In this document: positions 46,111-58,732 of the stretch, piece by piece
How positions within the stretch are numbered: position 1 is the first letter of the stretch
Layout of the letters: each line of letters starts with the position of its first letter
Origin: Oryzias latipes
Taxonomy: Eukaryota > Chordata > Actinopteri > Beloniformes > Adrianichthyidae
NCBI RefSeq assembly: GCF_002234675.1
Contig: NC_019879.2
Location: forward strand, 2,228,619-2,292,618
Reading direction: 5' to 3'
DNA length: 64,000 bases
Translations under genes and position numbers: made by a program
The notes under the pieces: generated by a model
Told to the model about the DNA's origin: nothing
The model's database searches: none
The model's input: the letters and a program-made list of their open reading frames with translations, nothing else

Positions 46111-46334
46111 CAACATGGTTTTTGTTTTAAACCATTCCAAAATATTTTACTTTAATTAGTCAGCATCTGTGTTGTAAATGTCTACAGCATTAGACCTTTC
46201 AGAACAATATACATTAGCTAAATTCCGTGTGAACTGGAAACATTTGATGTGATCTGAATTTTTTTCTAGCATTTTCATAATGTATTTTTTAGTTTGGAGA
46301 TTACCTGCTTGTATCCTTTTTTGAGTACAGCATG

Positions 46335-47075
46335 GCAGTGAAAAGGCCAAGCAAGCTGTTGGTTTTTCTGAGCCTCGATGACTCTAGAAACTTATTCTAT
46401 CTGATGGATTTCTAGAGATATGAATTCCAGACTACAATATCAAGTGGTTATGTGGTTAACTTGACATCAATGGCGGAACTTGAGGATTTGGCAACAGTCA
46501 CAGTTGTTGATTAGGACAGCCATGAGACTGTTTTGACTGTCTGCGAGGACATTAGTAGTGCTTAGTCAGATGACACAGAACCGCTGTCATCACCTTCCAG
46601 TTCTGTCTCTACAAGAAGCCAAATGGGGCCAAGATAGTTTCCAATTCCACTGTTCTCATGTTACACTACACTGCAATTACAAAAAGGTTATGCAGAGTAC
46701 AAGATAAAATAACACAAGGTTGACACTATACTCAAAAGCATATTCAAATGTTCTGTGAAAAGTTGCTGAAAAGATCTGTAAGTACAAAGGCCACAGAGAT
46801 GATTCTGATTTCCGTTGCTGAAGCATTAATCAAGAGGCATCCGTGCCTCTCTGAACCTGGCTCCTTTAATGGCTGCTACGGGTGGAAGCAGCGTCTGAAG
46901 ACAATAATGGGCAACTACCGAACTGTTCAGAATGCCTTGATAATTTGCTTAAGTCAAAATCCCCAGGAGATGCATTGCCTGCAGAAAAATGGAGGCCAAC
47001 AACATACCTGATACTCAAACACAGACTCTGGAACAACTGGAAAATGAGAGACTGTCAGTCATAAATGAAGTGAGG
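46335..47075 (+). pseudogene. SAMD3-like protein pseudogene
   Basis: A PB1-like N-terminal piece is visible near 46350-46500 (LLVFLSLDDSRNLF, YVVNLTSMAELEDLATVTVV), followed by a Ser-rich linker (DDTEPLSSPSSSVSTRS). The best part is VAEALIKRHPCLSEPGSFNG, then CYGWKQRLKTIMGNYRT at 46820-46925, and SKSPGDALPAEKW in another frame near 46945-46990. These phrases match, as I remember them, fish proteins annotated as sterile alpha motif domain-containing protein 3-like, a family expanded in teleosts. At least three frame changes and several stops are present. Confidence 0.6.
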
Positions 47076-47459
47076 AGTTATTTTATGTTTGAAAATGAAG
47101 GTTTTTTTCAGATCTAGTCTATTGTATTTGATAATCCTTTTGCCGTTGTTATTATTATTTTTGTTTCTCATTTACAGAGCCATAAGGTGAATTTGAAATG
47201 AGAGGATCTCTTGAAGGTCTTGATTGTGTTACTTGGGAAAAGATGTTATTCTCTTCTAGGAGTATTTGGTAAGTAAGACATAATGAAAGACATAATGTAC
47301 GTTTTCATATACATTTGCCTATTCTAGTTGTCTGCAATTGTTGAATCAGATACTCATCTCTTTTGTTGGGTGGGTCAGAATGATGAGGAAGAGCTGGAAC
47401 GGTGTGCTATGGCAGTTTATGTCCTGAGGAGGTGGCAGATCCTCTCCATCCCCCATGTA

Positions 47460-47605
47460 ACTGTCACAAGAAGAGGCAGACGGCTGGATCCAAATGCAGC
47501 ACGTTTATTAGCTCAGCTAAGAGTCCACAAAGCTAAATCAGGGTCAGGCAGGCAGGACTCGATAATACTCTGAACAATACTCACTGGTAGAAACGGCTGC
47601 AGTGG
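47460..47605. repeat. Possible LTR fragment
   Basis: TGTCACAAGAAGAGGCAGAC, GGATCCAAATGCAGCACGTT and TATTAGCTCAG look like the end of a Gypsy-type LTR in minus orientation. A second border was not found. Confidence 0.35.
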
Positions 47606-47629
47606 GCTTACAAGAAGACTCAGTTTTAA

Positions 47630-47925
47630 ACAGTCTTGTTCACTGATGAGTGCCGTGCAACCCTGGATGGTCTAGATGGATGGAGTAGTGGGTGGTTGTT
47701 GGATGGCAATCATGTCCCAACAAGGCTACGATGTCAGCTAGTAGGCAGTGGAGTCGTGTTTTGGGCCGGAATCATTGGAAGAGAGCTGGTCGACACCTTT
47801 AGAGTCCCTGAAGATGTGAAAAGTATGTGGAGTTTCTGACTGACCCAGTTCTTCGGCAGTACAAAACGAAGAACCATGCTTTTCATAACCAAATCCTCTT
47901 CATGCATCTCATGCTACAAGCAATA
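47630..47925 (+). pseudogene. Tc1-like transposase fragment
   Basis: VMFTDECRATLDGLDGWSSG, WLLDGNHVPTRLRCQ and GVVFWAGIIGRELVDTFRVP are read in one frame at 47630-47810. A shifted frame then gives KYVEFLTDPVLRQY and FMHLMLQ to about 47910. This is the middle of a Tc1/mariner-type transposase, including the TDEC position of one catalytic Asp. The HDNAPSH motif that normally follows is decayed (MHLMLQA). It is a dead fragment. Confidence 0.7.
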
Positions 47926-47989
47926 CCTCTGCATCATTGGCTGCTATGGGCATAAAAGGAGATAAACTGATGGAGTTTATCTCCTGGAG

Positions 47990-48800
47990 GAATGAAGTAG
48001 GCTGAGGACTAGTGAGCACGATGAAACATCCAAGATACATGAATAACTCAAGCACAAGGCTCCTACTGACACTGTGCTCAGTGACCACCTCAGGCAATGG
48101 AGAGCAGAGAATGTGGTGCTCAAGACAGATCACCATGGGAGGATAAGCTCCTTTATAGGATGTACCACTGGAAAATAACTGAAATTTTCAGTCCTACCAG
48201 TAGCTAAAAAGGGCTGGCCTACAGGACAGCAGAGGACTCATTCTGGCAGCACTGAAACAAGCACCAAACCAATAGAGGCTCAGATGTACCACACCAGACA
48301 AGACCCAAGGTGTAGACCCTGTAAAGAGGCCCCTGAAAAGAAAATCCAGCATATAATTGCAGGGTGGAAGATGCTGGCAGGGAAAGCATACAGTAAATGG
48401 TGCACCACAACCAAGTCGCTGGAACAGTATTAAAGGGATATGTGAGCAGAATATGAACTGGAAACCCCAAGGTCAAAATGGGAAACACCACTAAAAGATG
48501 TAGAGGACGAGAGAGCAAAGACCATGAGGGACTTCTAGATGCAGTCTGGCAGGGTGGCAATACCAACATCAGGAAGAAGGAACACAACAAACTGAAGAAA
48601 TACCAGGGACTCAGAAGAGAACTGGAAAAAGCTTGAAAGGTGAAGGTTATAGTGGGCCCCATGGTTATCTGAGCACCCAGAGCAGTAACCCTCATCTGGA
48701 GGAGTGGATGTAACAGATTCCTGGACAGACATCTCGGTCCAGAAAAGTCAAAATGAACTGCAAAGAAACTGCGCAGAACCTCCAAGGGCTGGTAGGGGTC
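47990..48800 (+). pseudogene. LINE 3' part with REL-endonuclease region
   Basis: Readable phrases: DTVLSDHLRQWRAENVVLKT near 48070, MYHTRQDPRCRPCKEAPEK near 48280, IQHIIAGWKMLAGKAYSKW near 48350, AEYELETPRSKWETPLKDVE near 48445, IRKKEHNKLKKYQGL-like text near 48570, and ISVQKS near 48735. This follows the C-terminal Cys/His plus restriction-enzyme-like endonuclease region of site-specific-type LINEs (R2/R4/Rex6 group). The last Cys of the finger appears to be replaced by Trp (AGW). A large open frame on the opposite strand is a shadow. Frame breaks are frequent. Confidence 0.6.
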
Positions 48801-50254
48801 CAGAGCTTGGGTGACAAACCTGGAGGGTAAAAAGACAACTATAGAATTGCTGCTGTCCCATGCTTTTTGGTAAATACAATTTTTTTCACTTGAACACAAA
48901 ATTAAATAAATCTCTCGCTGCAAATTTAACTGCAGAAAAACAGGAAACAAAGTCTTCTCAAGGGGCCTGAAAGTACCAATGTGAGAAAATAGAGGAAGGT
49001 GAACTTGAGTCTGTCAAAGCTACAATCGCTCTGAAGAGATATGAAGTGCTTGCTTTCATCAGTTTCTACAGAGGAGCCAAATTTGTAACCTCGTCTCCCC
49101 TGCATATGCCAAACCCAACATGAAACCACGATCGAAATAAGAACAGATTGAGTTACATGTGACACTAGACTCTGCCCAGTACCAAGTAACACATGTTTAG
49201 AACTCAGCAAGTTCTCACATCTCTGGGTGCATTTTTACTTTATCTTTGGTATGAATGACCCACAAAGACTTTCGGCAATACTTGTTTTTTTTGTCCCGAC
49301 AGATCTAAAGAACCACTTCGGACTAACAGTATTTATAATCATACATTCATTTTTAAACTATTTATTGTGGCTGCCATGATGTGTGGTGGAAACAATAAGA
49401 AGAGGTGAATGAAAGAAGAATGAACTCTAAATGAAACCTCAATTATGTTTGTTGTTTTTTCTGCCTTAGCCCATATGCGTGACTTTGTTAAATAGGTTGT
49501 CCTTGCTGCTTTCTAGTGATTAGATCTTTGGGCATTTATGGACATGTGGACCCAAGTGAGGAAAGTGTTGTTCACACAGTCAGACATGTAAAAATGTAAG
49601 TCGTCCCAGCGAACAGGTCAGGAAAACCAATCCTACATTTAAATTTATCCTAGCAGTTGAAGGAATGGACAAGGCCTTGAGATGTCATGCTCTTTCCTTC
49701 TACCTTGTCTTCCTTCAACCTCTCTTCTTTCTCCTACATGTGTCAAATCTCTCAACACTGTCCAAGTGGCTTTTAATCTGTAAATACAGAGATGTTTTCT
49801 CCCCTTCCACTGGGTGCATAGCCATAACTTAGGATCTTTATAGCACAACCTTTTCCTTTATAGTTTCAAATCCATTCTCATCTAAGACAGACATCTATAG
49901 ACATTTCTATGCATATCTATACCATAAATATATTCATCTTTATAACACAAATCTCTTTTAATGATATTTAGGAAAAGCTACTATCAGTTTGGATTTTTTG
50001 TAATGCTCAGAGGGTTATCGCAGACAAACATTTATTTATTTCTTCATGAATATAATCTTTTAGACGGTTTATCTTATCATTCACATGTGTTGGAAGTTAT
50101 TCTAAATAATGCATGTGGAAGTGGCTTCTGACTAGGTTTTTGTAAATATTTCCTTTATAACTGCATCTTTAGCATTTTTCGCTCTAACGTCTCTGACACT
50201 TGAAAAAGAAATCATGAAGTAATAAAAATGTGCACAATATTAATAAAAAAAAGT
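48801..50254. other. Unassigned DNA
   Basis: I see no supported gene. Small open frames at 48926-49210 and 49645-49848 lack domains. Confidence 0.4.
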
Positions 50255-50830
50255 AGAGATAGAGATATTCTTTATTGATCCCACGTTGGGGAAATTCAAT
50301 TGTTACAGCAGTTCAGTGCAAAATAGAGAAAAAAGAAGAACAACATGTGCAAAAAGAAAGAAAGGGTGTTTAAAAATATGCAAAAATGCTAAAGTAATCA
50401 CATTTAAAACAAGAAGAATCCACACCTATATACACTATTACAACATAATATATGTTATACGTGAAATAAAGTTAAATAAAGTAAAAGGCAGAATATTCGG
50501 TTGGGCTATGGATGCATGATGTCCAGTTTGTACATGCATATTTAAACTGTGGCATTGTGCACTCTTAACAGCTGTTGGAATGAATGACCTGCGGAACCGT
50601 TCCTTCCTACATGGTGGTGTAACAGTCTGCAACGGAAGGAGCTGCTCAGTGCCTCCACTGTCTGATGTAGTGGGTGAGAGGTGTTGACCATAATGGATGT
50701 TAGCTTGGCCAACATCCTCCTTTCACCCACTTCCTCCACAAAGTCCAGTGGACAGCCCAGGACAGAACTGGCCCTCCTGACCAGCTTTTTGAGTCTCTTT
50801 CTGTCCCGGTCTGTGCTGCCTGCTATCCAG
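50255..50830 (-). pseudogene. Rex1/CR1-type LINE 3' end
   Basis: The minus strand reads KKLVRRASSVLGCPLDFVEE near 50790-50740, then GERRMLAKLTSIMVNTSHPL near 50725-50670, and MQTVTPPCRKERFRRSFIPT with AVKSAQCHSLN down to about 50530. The tail is TTTATTGATCCCACG-type text at 50268 (plus strand). It is the C-terminal part of a Rex1/CR1 reverse transcriptase with a 3' UTR. It is 5' truncated and frame-broken. Confidence 0.75.
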
Positions 50831-53541
50831 ATATTACAATCTGCTGTCTGACATTTGACTGTTCTCCTCCATTTTTTGTGGTTTATTTTGTTTGGGATTT
50901 AACAGCAATCAGCTGATGCCGCAGCTGGTGACTCAGCCCCTCCCACAGAAAATGTAAACTCCCACATTCATTTTTGCTGCTGCTCTTGAAGCTGCATGTA
51001 AAGGATGAGGTTTGTTTCACTGGTAAACCAGCTGACTTGATTTCAATAATTATTTAATTTTAAAATGAATTGTAAATTTGAATCAATATATTTTTTAGAC
51101 TGTAAATAAAATGATCATGCTCACCTGTTTAACTGGTCATGAATCAGCCCTTCTTATACATGCATATTACAGAAAGTGACAAGTCACGCTAAATCCAGCC
51201 TTTCTGTACCGCAATCTAAAATTAATAGCATGGACACACTTCCACAAAGTATTTTTGCTGGTATTTTTACAAAAAATATTTTACTGAAGTTTTTCTATTC
51301 TGTTTTCGTTGTTCATATATGTGTTTATTTCTATTTGTAATCAAAGCATACATAAACCCAAGTGTTTACTACTTTCCAAGTTTAGCAAGGTGTATTTAGT
51401 TTTTTTAAATTAAGACTTCTGATTATCACCTTTCAACTGCTCTATGTGATCTGGGTACAGGATTGTATATCACATAAACTGAAAGCTTTCTGTACAGCCC
51501 AGTTATTATTATGCTCTCTTTTATTACTACTTTGATTTATTTATTTTGCAAAAGTGAAACTAAAGATACAGTATTCTGATGCGCTGTTGTTCACCACAGG
51601 TCCTTACCCTCCATTAGTCGGCCTCATGGGACAAACACACAAACTCACACCTGCTTCTGTGCCTAACTACTGGCAGCTAAAGATCAAAGAATCCTTTTGT
51701 CAAACCAGGAAATTATCACTGGATCTCACTCGTTAAAGTCGCATTGTAGCATTAGCACATTGTCATAGCCACTAAGCGTTAACAGTATACCACTACGGCA
51801 CTTCAGCGTAACCATCTGTCCCAAGAGGAGAACCACATTTACAAACAAAATCTTTTAACGTCTTCCAATTGGTGAAGACAGTGTTATTTCACCAAATGCT
51901 TCTAGAGAGGAATGGATTTAACTAACATACAAAATCGTAAAACATCATATACGTTGATTAAAAAATGTAGGACTTTATTCAAATGATCAGCAACACATTA
52001 AACCCTTTTACTAAACAAATAACAGAGGTAGTCTACTGGTTTATCATTTCATACCTTTTTTTTGCCTTCGCTGAATACAATTTCACTTCTTCTCAGTTGT
52101 TTTTGAAAGGTTGTTTTTAAAAAAAATAAAACTCACACAACTTTGTTTTGGTGAAACTATTTCTAACTTAATGAATCAGCTCTGCCGTTCAAAACCACAG
52201 CATTGATGTGTCAAAATTATTCAAAACTCCTGCTATGTACAAAAAGAAGAATGCCAATAAAAGAAAAGAAAAAGAGAGGGAATGCTGAGCCAGGACAGGA
52301 GTAAGGAGGTGAAATCTTGATTAAGAGATTAAAAACATTGTTTATTTAATAGAATGAAAGGATTTAACACGTGTTTAATGTAAAAGGAGGCAGCTAACGT
52401 TTACCAATCTGTGCATGTGTGTACATGTGGGAAGGTGTTGAGCATAAGCTTCAGTGTTAGTTTCAAGGTCACAGGCTCTGGACTTTCAACCAAACAGCCA
52501 CACACACGTATCCACAACATGCACACACATGCAGAGGATGGTAATAGCTGTGCTGACAGACATGCGCGGCCAGCTGAGCTGAAATCTGGGCAAAGGCCAT
52601 TCGGATACTTTTAAACATCACTGAACCTAAAGCAGCAAAGAGAAAGACATCTGTAAACAAGAGGAGAGGGATTAATGCAAATGTTGAGGGCTAGCTGTCT
52701 GTCCCTGCACAAACCATGTGCTTCTATTTATTATTTATCAGCTGATAATTGAAATTATTTCATAGTTTTTACTTTTACTTGCTCATAATTGTTACAGCAG
52801 TAAAAGATTGTTAGTCACTGCTCCTTTTTACCGCCACAATGCATTCTGTTAAACGTTCATTCAAAATGTTCAGCCTGTTGGTCAGGTTTGAGTTTGTTAC
52901 AAAGTACCGGAATCATTTGGAAATTTTTACAAAGGTAAATTCGTATCATTATCCTGGGGGGGGGGCACGTGTGAAGCCGTTAGGTTTCAGCACCTTGCTG
53001 ATCCACGGTCTCGGCTCGATTCTCTCATTCGGAGAATCCAGTTTCTGTTCTTTGGTTCCTGAAGCCCTGTCACCTCGCAGAGAATTGGAAACCCTTTTTA
53101 ACTCCTCGTTACTTCTTTCATGTAGCTCACAATGAAGTTACATTAAGTGTTTTTAGGACAAACACAAGGAGTCCTAATTTTTAATCCGCAAGCATAAACT
53201 GCTTAGATTTTTGTTTTCCATTACGTTACTGAAATCAAAGCCAAAACAGTCTTTAGTATTCTTTGTAATTGCAATAATTTAAGACCTCATCTAAAATGCT
53301 TGTCTTATTTTTTTATTTGAAGTAGAAGTTGGAAAAAGATAAAGAAAGAACTGAGCTCTTACACAAAGCAGTATGTGCCAAATACCACTGAGTACAATTG
53401 TGTAACACTTAACTTGAGGACACAGTGTATTAAAAACCACCGGGCATCAAATGTTCCACCATGTCAAATACAGAAATATTTTGCCTAAACCACAAAATGT
53501 TGTGGTTTGGGTTTTTTTGCATTAGTTTTTGCTTCTGTCAC
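50831..53541. other. Unassigned noncoding DNA
   Basis: I see no gene. The stretch contains a run of nine G at 52957-52965 and scattered A/T runs. The open frame at 52839-53135 crosses the G-run and shows no domain. Confidence 0.4.
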
Positions 53542-53870
53542 TGTCATGATTTGAGTCCAGGTTCCTGTTTTATTTTGAAAGGTTTCCTGCATGTCATGGT
53601 TTTGAGTTGTACTTCCCTGGTCCTGTCTCTCCTGATCGTTTTCACCTGTGTCTGGTGAGTCCTGTTAGTATTTAAGTCTTGTCTCAGCCTTCCTCTGGTC
53701 CATACAGCCATTTCACTGGTTGTCTGATTCCCTCTCTTCCTGTTTATCACCAGTTGCTTTTGTTTGTTTTCACTGCCCTGCAGCGCTTTTTCTTTTACGA
53801 GTATTAAAACTTCTTTGACTTGGAACCACCTGCCTCCTCGCCTCTGCATTTTAGGTCCTTTATCAACCCC
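53542..53870 (+). mobile_element. Solo LTR, family A, copy 3 (diverged)
   Basis: TGTCATGATTTGAGTC at 53542 is followed by the family landmarks CCTGTTTTATTTTGAAAG, TTTCACCTGTGTCT, GTATTTAAGTCTTGTC and CCCTGCAGCGCTTTTT. The right border is unclear and no duplication is visible. Confidence 0.75.
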
Positions 53871-54895
53871 TTCTACCTGAAAATACAGCCAAATAAACAT
53901 TAATTAACACCAAATAGCTTAGTTGTGCTTTTTGGAGAGAAAATAAAAAGTAATCAAAAAAAGCATTTTTTTGCCAAAGTTTTTTCCCCAACTGTGTACT
54001 TTGATGCATATTTACATGAAAAACTTTTTAAATTAAAACTTAATTCATAAATGATAAAGGCATTACAAAAAACAAAAAAAACTGTACTAGACTTGTAATC
54101 AGGGATTAATAGCCTGTTTCCTTTTTGCCTGTAAAGCGTTAGTCACATGCACCTGTTCAGGGAATTGACCTGTACAGGTGCTGTGGGTTTTTGGTTTGTC
54201 TAGGTCTGTGGAGGGTTGTGGACAGGAGCGGTCGCATTTTACAGGGAGCGCAGGTGTGTCTTGTACTTCCCTTGAGGCTTTTACGGCCGTGTCAAGAAAC
54301 GTCATAAAAATGAAGCATACTAATGTCGTGCGTGTGATAAGTGTATCGTGAAATATTTATAAGGATAATTTAAGTTGCACAGACTTATGATGTATGCGTG
54401 ACACTGTTGTATGGAGCTCTTATAATGATTTCAGTATATTATATAGATTAAAGTATAAACTAGTCCTTGGAAATATGCGAGTACTTGCCCCTTAGTGACC
54501 TCGCATGAAAGCTGCACAGTTGCAGTTGATTTGCAAGTGACTGTTGGATGCCTGTACGATGTCCGCGCAAGCTACACTGTTATTGTCTAATGTCCTTTCT
54601 AACAGTCAGGCTACACTCAAGGACCATGCACTAATCATGCAATTCAACTTTGACGCAATTTATATGAGGAAGATCTACCTTATCTTCAGGTATTCTGGGT
54701 TTGCTGGTTCCTCACTCCACTGGCGGTCTTCACTCCGAGGGAATACTTAAAGTGCTCACTTCCTTCACAGCCAATCGCAATCAAATTCCTGCCTTTGAAG
54801 TCATTGACGTTTGTTTATCTGCATTCCAGACATTTCGGTGGACCTCCTGCGTCCCGTTCCACACCTAACTCTTCAATTTGATGCCATTTGGCCTT
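53871..54895. other. Unassigned noncoding DNA
   Basis: I see no gene or named element. Open frames near 54099-54305 and 54544-54750 lack support. Confidence 0.4.
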
Positions 54896-54962
54896 AACCA
54901 CCATCAGCGTCTGGACTCTGATGGTGGTTGTGATGACCTCTACTTGTTTGAGGTCATCACAA
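54896..54962. repeat. Two adjacent perfect hairpins
   Basis: Stem 1: AACCACCATCAG (54896-54907) and its exact complement (54918-54929) enclose a 10-base loop. Stem 2: TTGTGATGACCTC (54928-54940) and its exact complement (54950-54962) enclose a 9-base loop. The two stems share two bases. Confidence 0.9.
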
Positions 54963-57229
54963 ACATGCCAGATGTCTCCGGCCCAGAGCCCAACCGCCAA
55001 AGAAAACTGACTGTTTATCCTTTACTATTAAATCTCTTCTTCACACTTTCAAGATCTCTCCTTATTGAAATCTGTACAAAACACTTCATCAACATCACCC
55101 TTAAGCTGCGTACACACCGGGCATTGGATGCGTGTCTTAATAATGTGCTGAATGTGGGCTTTTGCACAAGCTTTTAGCACATCTTTCCTTCATGATCACT
55201 TTTCAAATGGTAGGCACTTCTGTGATTTAAAAAAGAGGCTATCCATATGTCCTTATCAAATCCATTTCCCTGATTGTTCAAAGTTTAACTGGCTTAACAT
55301 TTAACATTAGGGGTGTGTACCGGCAAGAATCTGGTGATGCTACACATATCCCGATAATTTAGCGGAAATACATTTTCTTTTTTTCTTAGTTAAGAGTATA
55401 GCTTAGAAAAAAACTCTGCCTAAATATTCATACGCCTTTTATTGTAATAAATTCTAAAAATTGTTTTATTTAATTGTCACAACAACTGTATCTCATACAT
55501 CAGTTGCTTTTACCCAAGCAAATTCATAGCATTTTTTAATATTTCCAACCGAAAGGTCAGTTGTGACGAAGACTTCAAATAGTTTATAATACTGTATTGG
55601 TTTGACCTGCAACTGACTGATGTCACTTAATGAAAAGAGATTGTTCAGTTTGATATGAGATTATATGATTCATTTAACGTGTTTAAAAGTACAGCACATT
55701 CTATTAAATTGGACATGAGCCCTGTCTGAAGTGTGGAGTGTGTGTAATGTTCTGATCTGAGAGCAGCTGGAGAAACACCCTGAGATCAGGCTTTCCCTGC
55801 AAACAGCTGGCCAAACAAAGCGAGCCTGCAGAAAGCCACGCACACAGACTCCAGCTTATTCAGGACACATCACGCACACATGCTGGTGAAAGTGAGCAGT
55901 ATGTGAACATATGTGCGCTCCATGCTTGCCACATGAGCCATGTTAATTTAAAACGCCTCATGTTAAGTTTTCAGAATGTTGTTGAAAATGATAAATGGGC
56001 ACTCATCACTCTTGCTAAATGTTTTAGAACAGCTACCAGGGGGGGATTACCATGAGAAAATGACAGGTGAGGCAACATTTCTGGAACAAAGAAATGTTCA
56101 GTAACTAAAAGGCCGTAAGACAAAATTCACGAAGAGTCTGGTGTTGGATCGAAACAACACACTGATGAACGGTCCCGTTCCTACAGGCTCACTGCAGTAA
56201 GTCCAATCTGTGCTGGAGCTACCAGGGAAACCGGTTTGTTTGTTTCTGTTCAGGTTCAGGACCTCGAGCAGACGTCCAGGCAGACTTTCAAAGCAAGGAT
56301 CAACTTTGTTTTTCTTTGCTTTGTCCTGCCACTACCTGAGAAATCAATGAAACTCTTGTTGCCTTATCTGCCTAATAAGCATAAATAAATGCCAAATTAA
56401 GCAGCCACTTTGTTTCAGACCACGTCAATTGATTTTTCTTTGAAGATCAGTTACTAAGAACATTTTTAGTTGACTGATAACCAGTAAAAAGTGGTGTTGT
56501 CCGTATGCTGGCTAAAACAAGTAAGAAGTGTGACAGTGGTGACTTTGTTCGGTGGAAAATGAGTGTGTGCTTGTGAGTCTGTGTGCGCGGAGAAGACATT
56601 TGCCAGTTGAAACATCGTATTTCCAGTCGGTATCATTAACGTGTAACGACATTGTTCACAGCTTATCGGAACAGTTAGGCCTCACCGTGAGATGTCTGCG
56701 CCCAGACAGATCAGTGAGCTGTCCCTGACAAAGACGGATTGAGCCAAAATACCAAATGAGAGTGAGGTCATTGGGGGTGGGGGACAGTTGGATGGGTAGG
56801 AGCGGTCACCCGACATACCATCACTAAATATAGTGGAAAGGCAGCCAGAGAGGTGCAGAGGTGTTGTGGAGGACAAAGAGCAGAGCACAGACCTTGGAGG
56901 ACTGACAGGATCTTTGTGCCAAAACGGTTTGCTGATCTTCCAACAGCTGTGACTGCGTATAAAACAAAACAGTGTCGTCTTTTTCCGTGTTTGAGAAAAA
57001 TACCTGACTGTTCTCCACTCTCAACTCTGCGCTTGCTCACTTTGGACTTCACAATTGCCAGTCTTTTGTACAGCCCAACACAGGGACACTAATATAGTCT
57101 CCATGGCATAAGCAGAAAAGAGAACTTTCAAATGCTTGACATAAAGACACAGCCTTTGTTTAGCAGCAGTCTGTCCGTTGGCGCGCTGTAAAGTATACAC
57201 GTCTCTGCTGTCTTTATGGTCAAAGTCAA
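54963..57229. other. Noncoding DNA with weak element ends
   Basis: I see no gene. AAGCTGCGTACACACCGGGC at 55103 and AGGGGTGTGTACCGGCAAGA near 55310 resemble starts of DNA-transposon MITEs, but no second ends were found. Simple (CA) runs are short. Confidence 0.35.
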
Positions 57230-57424
57230 GTCAAAGTAAACTTTATTGTCAATCTCTATGATGTTTTCACATACATGGAAATTCAAATTCAGTTTCTCTT
57301 CAAACTCCAGTCTAAATAAGGAATCTAACTTCAAAAATACAAAAGTGACTAAAAAGAGATAAAAAAGTATAAAGCACAGAAGTATACAGAAGTATTGTCC
57401 AACATAACACTTGTTGTTTATCAC
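57230..57424 (-). mobile_element. Retroposon 3' end
   Basis: GTCAAAGTCAAGTCAAAGTA followed by AACTTTATTGTCAATCTC is a common LINE terminus read from its 3' side, with an (AGTCA)-type tail. Confidence 0.5.
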
Positions 57425-57828
57425 TCACTCTGTTTTTTCTGCTCCAACATGTTTTACTGACACTACCATCACTTTTCATTTAGTTTTTGTGAAAACATGG
57501 ACATCTGAATCAGGTGTGCTGGAACAGGGAAAAAGGTCAAAACTTCGGGACGGGGTACTAGGATCTTTGTTTAAAAAAACATCAGTAGTTTTCTTGTATA
57601 TAAATGAAAGAATTTCACATAGTTGACTTCACAGCGTAAATGGATCTTGTGGCAGTGCTTTTAGAGATCACACCAGACCCATACTGTGCCAGAGTCCACT
57701 AAACTGTACAGTAGTCCACCTCTTTGAAGTCGATCATCTTTTAATCTATGTTATAAAGGTTCCCAGTGGTCTTTTAATTACGATCATGCCGTTTTTAGCC
57801 AAAGTTTTTTTTTTTTTAAAAACAGCCA

Positions 57829-57960
57829 TTTTCTAGGACGTAGTTTCAGCAGAGCAGCAGGAACTTATCAGAAATTCACCTCAGAGTTGTGTCCAGGAGC
57901 ATTGGTGCCAAGCAACCTTGCAAGGAGTTTCATAGGTCCTCTCTTTTTCTGTTTGTCTCT
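57829..57960. repeat. Dispersed repeat, copy 2
   Basis: TTTTCTAGGACGTAGTTTCA and CCTCAGAGTTGTG pair with 35868-36060. Confidence 0.5.
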
Positions 57961-58732
57961 TCTCTGATTCGTGGCTGATAATCACCGTATATTGGCAGAG
58001 CTTTTAAAAGCTTCTCTAGAGCAGTGTTTTCAACCTTTTTTGGGCCAAGGCACACTTTATCCTTGACAAAAATCCCGCGGCACACCAGCATCCAAAAATT
58101 AAAAAAGGAGAAACTTTATAGTCTGTATTGATGTAAAGTCCCTCTGCAATTTTTTTTTAAAAGTTGTAATAAAAGTTAAGTTAGTTTTCCGTAATAATTT
58201 TCAACTAAATTATTTGACATTTTACCCTGCTAGTTGTTTTTCCCTTCAGTTTATTAACATGCAATTTATGTAACCTCACAAAAAACAAATATATTCTTTT
58301 TCAATTGTGATTTATTTATTTTTTTCAATGTTAGTGCAAAGGCAACTGTAATTTTTGAACAATATGATAACAATATGTTTGATAAATTTTACACAAAAAA
58401 CTAACATTATATTTACGTTTTCTGCAGCTACACAAAAAGTAAGCATATTGAAGTTTTATTAGTTTTTCTTTTGTCTTAAATCAAAAATGAAGTCTTTGAA
58501 AACTTTAATAAAAAGGTTTTATTTCTTTTTAGATGATTAAGTTGTTTGAATTTAGTTTAATTGTGTCTGTTGGCCACTTCACCTTCATCCTGTTTGCTAA
58601 ATGTTGTTTTTATTTCTTCTTTAGTTTAACTTATAAAATAATCCAAACGTTCTTTTGAGTTAGAAAGATGACTTGGACCAAACTCTGGGATGTTTGGCTG
58701 ATAATAAACACAAACCTGGAAGGAGAACTAAA

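Noticed and set aside
48219..48950. 243-residue open frame on the minus strand
   Set aside because: It is the antisense shadow of the REL-endonuclease LINE remnant, which gives recognisable protein text on the plus strand.
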